A stretch of 64,000 nt of DNA from Phenylobacterium kunshanense (GTDB lineage: Bacteria; Pseudomonadota; Alphaproteobacteria; Caulobacterales; Caulobacteraceae). Position 1 is the stretch's first letter; each line of letters starts with the position of its first letter. The notes under the pieces are model-generated. The model worked only from the letters and a program-made list of their open reading frames with translations, was not told the origin of the DNA and did no database searches. Shown here in pieces: positions 58,831 through 64,000 of the stretch. The DNA lies in assembly GCF_003254525.1 (NCBI RefSeq), contig NZ_QFYS01000002.1, forward strand, positions 186,001 to 250,000, written 5' to 3'. The position numbers and the translations under genes were made by a program.

Positions 58831-59800
58831 TCGGATCGGCCTGGTTCTGCAGCGGTTCGCCCGCCAGGTAGCGGCGCAGGTTCTCCAGGAACAGAGCGTC
58901 GTTGCGCGGTACATTGCCAGCCGTGATCCCCGAGCTGTGGGGGGTGAGCGTCACGCGCGGGTGGGTCCAGAAGGGGCTGTCCGACGGCAGGGGCTCGGTC
59001 TCGAAGACGTCGAGCACGGCGTGGGCCGGGACCCCGGCGTCAAGCGCCGCCAGGAGGGCCGGCTCGTCGACGAGGGCGCCCCGGCCGACATTCACCAGCA
59101 CCGACCCCGCCTTCATCCGACCGAAGGCTTCGGCGTTGGCGATGTGGCGGGTCTCGGGAGTCGCCGGTGCGGCCAGCACGACGACGTCGGCCTGCGGCAG
59201 GAGGTCGAGAAACGCCGCCGGCGGCGCCATGGCGTCCGCCAGGACGTCCGGAGCCGTGCTGCGACGAACGGCCGTGACGTGGGCGCCGAACGCCTTGGCG
59301 CGCTGAGCCACGCCGCGGCCGATGGCGCCGAAGCCCAGGATCAGCCAGCGGGACCCCTCGATCTCCCGGAACGGTCGCCGCTCCCACTGCCGGGCGGCCT
59401 GCGCCGCACGCCGGCCGGCGCCGTCCTGGAAGGCGTCCAGGACGCCCCACAGGACATAGTCCGCCATGCCCACGGACTGGCCGTGGCTTGTGGTCAGTCG
59501 CGCGCCCTTCTGGACGAACTGGCCGAAGACCGGGTTGTCGAAGCCGGCCGCCCCGCTCTGCACCCATTTCAGGGATGGCGACTTCAGCGCCGCGGTCATG
59601 AACGCTCGCGCCCCGCCGCTGAAGAAGACGTCGGCGTTGGCCCAGGCGGCATCGACCTGCGCGGTTTCGGGCGACAGCGTGGCGCCGGCCAGGCTGATCT
59701 CGCCGGCGTCGTTTACGACCACGGGCTCGACGCCCGGGCATGCGCCGGCGAGGTCGGCCGCGATTCGGCCCAGGCTCTTCTCGTGGATCAGCAGACGCAT
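58808..59800 (-). CDS. D-isomer-specific 2-hydroxyacid dehydrogenase (glyoxylate/hydroxypyruvate reductase-like)
   Basis: A 330-residue NAD(P)H-dependent 2-oxoacid reductase. The NAD motif is LILGFGAIGRGVAQRAKAFG; the catalytic Arg is in VNVGRGALVDEPAL, the Glu in DVFETEPLP and the His in TPHSSGIT. LTTSHGQSVGMADYV is the substrate-loop region. Likely substrates are glyoxylate or hydroxypyruvate. ATG 59800 follows GGAGGGACC. It is 46 bp downstream of the redoxin fusion gene and may share its transcript. Confidence 0.88.
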   Translation of the reverse strand: MRLLIHEKSLGRIAADLAGACPGVEPVVVNDAGEISLAGATLSPETAQVDAAWANADVFFSGGARAFMTAALKSPSLKWVQSGAAGFDNPVFGQFVQKGARLTTSHGQSVGMADYVLWGVLDAFQDGAGRRAAQAARQWERRPFREIEGSRWLILGFGAIGRGVAQRAKAFGAHVTAVRRSTAPDVLADAMAPPAAFLDLLPQADVVVLAAPATPETRHIANAEAFGRMKAGSVLVNVGRGALVDEPALLAALDAGVPAHAVLDVFETEPLPSDSPFWTHPRVTLTPHSSGITAGNVPRNDALFLENLRRYLAGEPLQNQADPKDVLAGG

Positions 59801-59846
59801 GAGGTCCCTCCGCAAACCGGTCTTAGCCGCGGAGGGAACGGAAAGG

Positions 59847-61937
59847 CTAGCGTCCGGCGCCGCCCGCCTTTCCGGCCTGGGCCGGAGCGGTGGGATTGGG
59901 ATGCCCCTGCGCCTGTTCGCGCCGGCGACCGCCCAGATAGGCCTGCAGCGCCGTGATCTCGCCGGCCTCGAGCGCACCGGAGGCGTCACGGTCGACCTGG
60001 GCGAAGAACGGCTTCAAACGATCCCCGAACTCGCCCTTCAGCTCGGCCTTCTGGATCTTGTGATCGAGGTCGTCGTCGAACATTCCGACCATCCGCGAGC
60101 GGTTCATCTGGTCGTCGTAGTCGGTCAGCTTGCTCGAGGTCTCGTCGAGCCAGCGGTAGCGGATGGCGGTGTAGAACATCTCCTCCCAGGACTGGTCGCC
60201 CCAGACGATGGTCTTGGACGCATCCGGGTTGGCCGGGTTCTGCCTGGAGTTGTCGTACCAGTAGTTGGCGATGAGCCGCGATCCGGCCGGCACCTTGATC
60301 GGCTCGGCGAAGCTATATTCCCGCTGCCAGTTGAAATCGTAGCGCGGCATGGCGAGCAGACGGGTCTTCGTGCCGTCCGGAAGTTCCAGCCAGAGGTCCG
60401 AGGCGTAGCCACGGTAGTGGGCGTGCGGGAAGGCCGAATAGAGCAGCATGTCCTTGGGGACGGACAGATAGGCCGTCTCCTTGTGCCGGGCCGCACCGGC
60501 CGGAATGACGATCGTGTTGTCCACGATCACCGAGTTCCGCATGACCAGCCCCGGCTTCTCGTCCCCTTTGTAGAAGTAGAGGCCGAGCTGGGACTTGTCG
60601 GTCACCTCCTTGCCGAACGGGGTGTAGTGGGCCTGCAGTCCGATCGCGCCGCCAGGCGGGAGGTAGGTGCCCACGTTCTTCGGCCACAGCGTCGCCTCGG
60701 CCCCCACCGCATATCCGCCCATGGAGGCGCCCCAGCGGGACTCGTTGCCCTTGCCGTCGGCCGGAACCTCGGTGAGGTAGCCGGTGAGGAAGTGGTGCAC
60801 GGCCTGGCGCTGATCGACCTTGAAGGCCGCCGCCTTCACCCAGCGGCCGTCCTTCAGCGGATTGACCATCACCGGCCGTTGGTAGTCGACCACGCCGGAG
60901 GCCGGGATCGTGTAGGCCGGGATGTCGAGGATCAGGTCCGGCTTGCCCAGAGGCCATTCGGTGGCGACGTGGCGCCGCGTGGCCAGCGGGTCCGGCCCGT
61001 CGCCGCGGGGCGCCCCCTGCTCCACCCACCGGACGACCGTCTTGATCTCGGCGGAGGTGAGGCTTTTGTCGTCGGCGAACTTGCCGACATGGGCGTCGAC
61101 ATTCCACGGCGGCATCCGATCAGTGCGGATCACCTCCCGGATCATCGGCGAGAAGCCCTTGACCATCTCGTAGCTGGTCATCGCGAACGGGCCGATGCCG
61201 CCCTCCTGGTGGCAGGCGACGCACTTGGCCTCAAGGATCGGGGCCACGTCCTTGGCGTAGGAGATCTTGGTCGCCTTGCCACGGTCGGGGAAGTCGATCA
61301 GGCAGCCGGCGGTCTGCTTCGTGGCCGCCAGCGCCGGGCGTCCGGCCAGGGTCGCCTCGATGGCGTCGGCCGCCCAGGCGTGCTCGGCCCTGGCCTTCTG
61401 GGTTCCGTAGTCCAGCCGATCGTCCAGCGGCCCGCGATAGGTGATCTTCCAGGTCTTCGGGTCGATGACGATGAACTCGCCCGTGCGGGTCACGCCGAGC
61501 TGCTCGCCGACGAGCTGGTTCGCATCCTTCAGGATCGGCGCGTCGAAGCCGAACTCGGCCTTCTCCTTGGCGATCGCCGCCACGCTGTCCTGGATGGCGG
61601 AGTTCAGCATCAGGAAGTGCACGCCCTGACCTTCGTACTTCGCCTTCAGCTCGCGCAGGGCCGGCGCCAGGTTCCGGACGATGGGACAGCCGTTGGCGTG
61701 GGTGACGATCACGATCGCCCTGGCGTCGCTCATCCGATAGAGCTCGTGGCCCATGTAGTCGGTGTCGGCGAGCATAAAGTTGTCGATGGTGGCGGGAAGC
61801 GCCGCCGCCGGCGACGCCTCGACCGCCGCCGCGGGGCTGGCCGCAGACAGCGCGCTCGGCGTGGCCCCATCGGTGGTGCAGCCAAACAGCAGGGCCGCCG
61901 ACGCAGCCGTCGCCAACGCGGAAATGCGCGCCTTCAT
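59847..61937 (-). CDS. Redoxin-cytochrome c-PHM-like copper domain-EF-hand fusion lipoprotein
   Basis: A 696-residue exported protein with an unusual order of domains. The signal peptide ends in a lipobox (LFGC, C20). Residues about 50-200 form a thioredoxin-like redoxin with one cysteine (C84). A class I cytochrome c site follows (C239, C242, H243; M275 in RMPPW as likely axial ligand). Residues about 340-600 resemble copper type II monooxygenases (PHM/DBH): H381-H382, H437, H505 and H507, and M587 correspond to the CuH and CuM ligands. Two EF-hand loops end the protein (D621-E632, D649-E660). ATG 61937 follows GGGAGG. Substrate unknown. Confidence 0.8.
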   Translation of the reverse strand: MKARISALATAASAALLFGCTTDGATPSALSAASPAAAVEASPAAALPATIDNFMLADTDYMGHELYRMSDARAIVIVTHANGCPIVRNLAPALRELKAKYEGQGVHFLMLNSAIQDSVAAIAKEKAEFGFDAPILKDANQLVGEQLGVTRTGEFIVIDPKTWKITYRGPLDDRLDYGTQKARAEHAWAADAIEATLAGRPALAATKQTAGCLIDFPDRGKATKISYAKDVAPILEAKCVACHQEGGIGPFAMTSYEMVKGFSPMIREVIRTDRMPPWNVDAHVGKFADDKSLTSAEIKTVVRWVEQGAPRGDGPDPLATRRHVATEWPLGKPDLILDIPAYTIPASGVVDYQRPVMVNPLKDGRWVKAAAFKVDQRQAVHHFLTGYLTEVPADGKGNESRWGASMGGYAVGAEATLWPKNVGTYLPPGGAIGLQAHYTPFGKEVTDKSQLGLYFYKGDEKPGLVMRNSVIVDNTIVIPAGAARHKETAYLSVPKDMLLYSAFPHAHYRGYASDLWLELPDGTKTRLLAMPRYDFNWQREYSFAEPIKVPAGSRLIANYWYDNSRQNPANPDASKTIVWGDQSWEEMFYTAIRYRWLDETSSKLTDYDDQMNRSRMVGMFDDDLDHKIQKAELKGEFGDRLKPFFAQVDRDASGALEAGEITALQAYLGGRRREQAQGHPNPTAPAQAGKAGGAGR

Positions 61938-62054
61938 CTCATGTCCTCCCACGGGCGCGGCGGAGCTTGTCGCGCTCCGTCCGGTATCCACCCGCAATAT
62001 CTTTGTTACGTCAGGCCATAGTGCAGCATCGGCGCGTTTCGCCAATGTTTCTGA

Positions 62055-63806
62055 TCAGCGTTCAGATGGGCGGGTGGCCTCGGCCGCGATCCAGCCGTCG
62101 ATGCGCGCTTCGAGCAGGTCGAGGGGCAATGGGCCCGCCAGCAGCACGGCGTCGTGGAAGCGGCGGATATCGAAGCGGTCGCCCAGCTTCTCGCTGGCCC
62201 GCTTGCGCAGCTCCAGCAGCTTAAGCTCCCCGATCTTGTAGGCCAGGGCCTGTCCGGGCCAGGAAACGTACCGCGCCAGTTCGACCTCGATGTTCAGTGG
62301 CGACAGGGCCGAGTTCTCGGTGAAGCACGCCCGCGCCTTCTCCAGGCTCCAGCCCATCCAGTGGATGCCGGTGTCGGCCACCAGCCGGCAGGCGCGCCAC
62401 ATCTCGTATGACAGCCGCCCGAACCGCTCGTAGGCGTTGCGATAGATGCCCATGTGGCCGCCGAGCTCCTCGGAATAGAGGCCCCAGCCTTCGGTGAAGG
62501 CGGTGACGTCGGCGTTGCGGCGGAACGACGGCACGCCCTCCAACTCCTGGCCAAGGGCGATCTGGATGTGGTGGCCCGGCGCGGCCTCATGCAGGGTCAG
62601 CGCCGGCAGCTCGTAGAGCGCCCGCTGGTCGAGGTGGCTGGTGTTGACCATGTAGCCGCCCGCGACGCCCTGCCTCGGCGATCCCGAGAAGTAGCGGCCC
62701 GTGGTGTAGCCATCCTCGATCTCCGCCGGCACCTGCCGGACGCCGTAGGGCAGCCGGGGCAGGGTCGCGAACCAGCGAGGAAGCTGGTCGTCCACCCGCT
62801 TGGCGATCTCCGAGGCCTTCTCCATCAGGTCCTGGCGGGAGGTCGCGTAGAAGCGCGGGTCCTTGCGCAGCATGGCGATGAAGGAAGGGAGGTCGCCGGT
62901 CCAGCCCGTCTCGAGCATCACCTTTCCCATCTCGGCGCGGATGCGGGCGACCTCGGCCTGGCCGATCGCGTGGATCTCGTCGGGGGTCAGGCTGGTGGTC
63001 GTGTGGTCGCGCACCAGCCACCGGTAGTAGGCCTCGCCCCCCTTCACGCTGCGGATGCCCAGTCCCTTGCGGGCGGCGGGGACGTATTCCCGCTCCATGA
63101 AGAGAGCGAACTCCCGCTGGGCCGGCCGGATCTCGTCGCGCACCACGGCCAGGGCCACCGCCCTCATCTCCGCGAGCTTCTCCGGCGGGAGCTTGGCGCG
63201 ATCGAAGGGCTTGAGAAGGGGGTCGCTCTCCAGGGGCGCCGCCGCCGCGGCGCGGGCCCGGACGAGCACCGACTCCGCGGTCGCTCGGGGCTGGGTGAAG
63301 CCGGAGCGGACGCCGCGCCGGGCGTTCTCGATGGCGCGCGCATAGTAGCGGGGCGCGGCGCGCAGGCGGAGGATCCAGGCCTTGGCGTCGGCTTCGGTGT
63401 CGAGGTGGGTGACCGAGCCGAGGTAGCTCAGGTCCTGGTCGAAGCCGGAGTCGCTGTTGAACGCCCAGCGGGCCTCGTCGAACGACAGGCTCTGGAGCCG
63501 CCGGTCCAGGGTCCAGGCCAGGAAGTCGCGGTTCAGCCGCGCCTCCGCCGACAGCCCGGCGGGATCGATGCCGGCAAGTCGGGACCTGAACTCCTCGAAC
63601 GCGCTCCGGCGCAGGACGTCGGCGCCCGAGGAGATGTCGGGCAGGCGCGTCTGCGCCTTGCGGTCCCCCTCGCGGCCGGCCGTGATCGGGTCCTGGCTCA
63701 GCGCATAGGCCTCGTAGTCCGCGACCAGGCGGTTCAGGGCCGTGTCGTCAGCCAGGGCGGGGCCGGCGGCGAAGGTCAAAGCTAGGGCGATCAGCAGGCG
63801 GCGCAT
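62055..63806 (-). CDS. DUF885 family exported protein, putative peptidase
   Basis: A 583-residue protein with a signal peptide (cleavage near ALA, residue 19). The DUF885 domain includes LTLHEAAPGHHIQIALGQEL, with an HEAxxGHH motif like a zinc-metallopeptidase site, and FTEGWGLYSEELG. DUF885 proteins are thought to be metallopeptidases related to M3-type enzymes; direct evidence is limited. ATG 63806 gives a full signal peptide; the frame remains open upstream without conservation. It is divergent from the permease that starts at 63918. Confidence 0.85.
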   Translation of the reverse strand: MRRLLIALALTFAAGPALADDTALNRLVADYEAYALSQDPITAGREGDRKAQTRLPDISSGADVLRRSAFEEFRSRLAGIDPAGLSAEARLNRDFLAWTLDRRLQSLSFDEARWAFNSDSGFDQDLSYLGSVTHLDTEADAKAWILRLRAAPRYYARAIENARRGVRSGFTQPRATAESVLVRARAAAAAPLESDPLLKPFDRAKLPPEKLAEMRAVALAVVRDEIRPAQREFALFMEREYVPAARKGLGIRSVKGGEAYYRWLVRDHTTTSLTPDEIHAIGQAEVARIRAEMGKVMLETGWTGDLPSFIAMLRKDPRFYATSRQDLMEKASEIAKRVDDQLPRWFATLPRLPYGVRQVPAEIEDGYTTGRYFSGSPRQGVAGGYMVNTSHLDQRALYELPALTLHEAAPGHHIQIALGQELEGVPSFRRNADVTAFTEGWGLYSEELGGHMGIYRNAYERFGRLSYEMWRACRLVADTGIHWMGWSLEKARACFTENSALSPLNIEVELARYVSWPGQALAYKIGELKLLELRKRASEKLGDRFDIRRFHDAVLLAGPLPLDLLEARIDGWIAAEATRPSER

Positions 63807-63917
63807 GCGAGGGTCTCCGGCGTGGCGGCCAAGCTGGCGCGCATCGCGGCCGGCGCCAAGGCTTGGCAGCACGGCGCGACGCAGGCCAAATCCGCGTTCT
63901 GCAAGCAGGGGGCGGCC

Positions 63918-64000
63918 ATGAGTTTCATCACTCGCCGGAAGGCGCTGGAGCTTGCCGCGCCGGCGCACGGCCTGAAGAAGTCGCTGGGCTGGCCGCATCT
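63918..64000 (+). CDS. APC-family amino-acid permease (5' end only)
   Basis: The ATG at 63918 begins MSFITRRKALELAAPAHGLK and continues KSLGWPH to the right edge. The pattern RRKxxE...LKxxLGWPH is the cytosolic N-terminus of cationic/neutral APC amino-acid permeases, immediately before the first membrane helix. Only 27 codons are present, so the family call is tentative. Confidence 0.6.
   Translation, partial: MSFITRRKALELAAPAHGLKKSLGWPH

Overview
The window is a GC-rich stretch of alphaproteobacterial chromosome that looks like the origin region of a Caulobacteraceae genome, probably Phenylobacterium or a close relative. The genus is an inference. The family is better supported: the order maf-aroE-coaE-dnaQ-secB on one side and hemE-hemH-hemJ-rho-mnmE-mnmG-rsmG-parA-parB on the other matches the Caulobacter origin neighbourhood, and NAD-glutamate dehydrogenase, an NtrZ-like protein and a Tim44-like protein are also present. 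There is no phage, transposon, plasmid, CRISPR or rRNA/tRNA locus; this is almost entirely core chromosome.

Layout. 1-8.9 kb: a DUF350 fragment, rlmN, a quinone oxidoreductase, a hybrid sensor kinase, two short-chain dehydrogenases, an EamA transporter, a DUF1232 protein and a PEP-CTERM protein. 8.9-18.9 kb: a HerA-like ATPase, an AI-2E-family permease, the 1615-residue NAD-glutamate dehydrogenase behind a hairpin-rich leader, a RamB/ScfR-like regulator and a MerR regulator. 18.9-24.3 kb: purH, a heparinase-like gene, rpe and an RsmB-type methyltransferase. 24.4-31.25 kb: a DUF1674 gene, smr, mltA, a Tim44-like gene, secB, dnaQ, then the tightly overlapping coaE-aroE-maf-ppsR block read away from the origin.

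Origin and centromere. The 496-bp gap 31252-31747 between the divergent ppsR and hemE genes is the likely replication origin, with two CtrA-type TTAA-N7-TTAA sites, DnaA-like boxes and three GANTC sites. Gene direction switches here. A perfect parS (36246-36261) lies 4.5 kb away, a 15/16 match lies before mnmG (39679-39694), and weaker matches lie in mnmE and mnmG, followed by parAB. The perfect parS sits at the centre of a 73-bp inverted repeat with ACCGGT-containing arms, the most unusual DNA structure in the window.

43.9-64 kb: holA, lptE and leuS; a DUF3576 lipoprotein, an NtrZ-like protein, a ThiE-like protein, a YggS-like protein, a thioesterase, an alpha/beta hydrolase, a TetR-DUF488 pair, a dienoyl-CoA isomerase-like crotonase, a pentapeptide-repeat protein, corA, a CHAP protein, terC, a 2-hydroxyacid dehydrogenase, an unusual redoxin-cytochrome c-PHM-EF-hand lipoprotein, a DUF885 protein and the first codons of an amino-acid permease.

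No clearly new multi-gene system was found. The best leads are the composite parS element, the hairpin-rich gdhZ leader, the copper/heme/thioredoxin fusion lipoprotein, and a short interspersed inverted repeat present twice.
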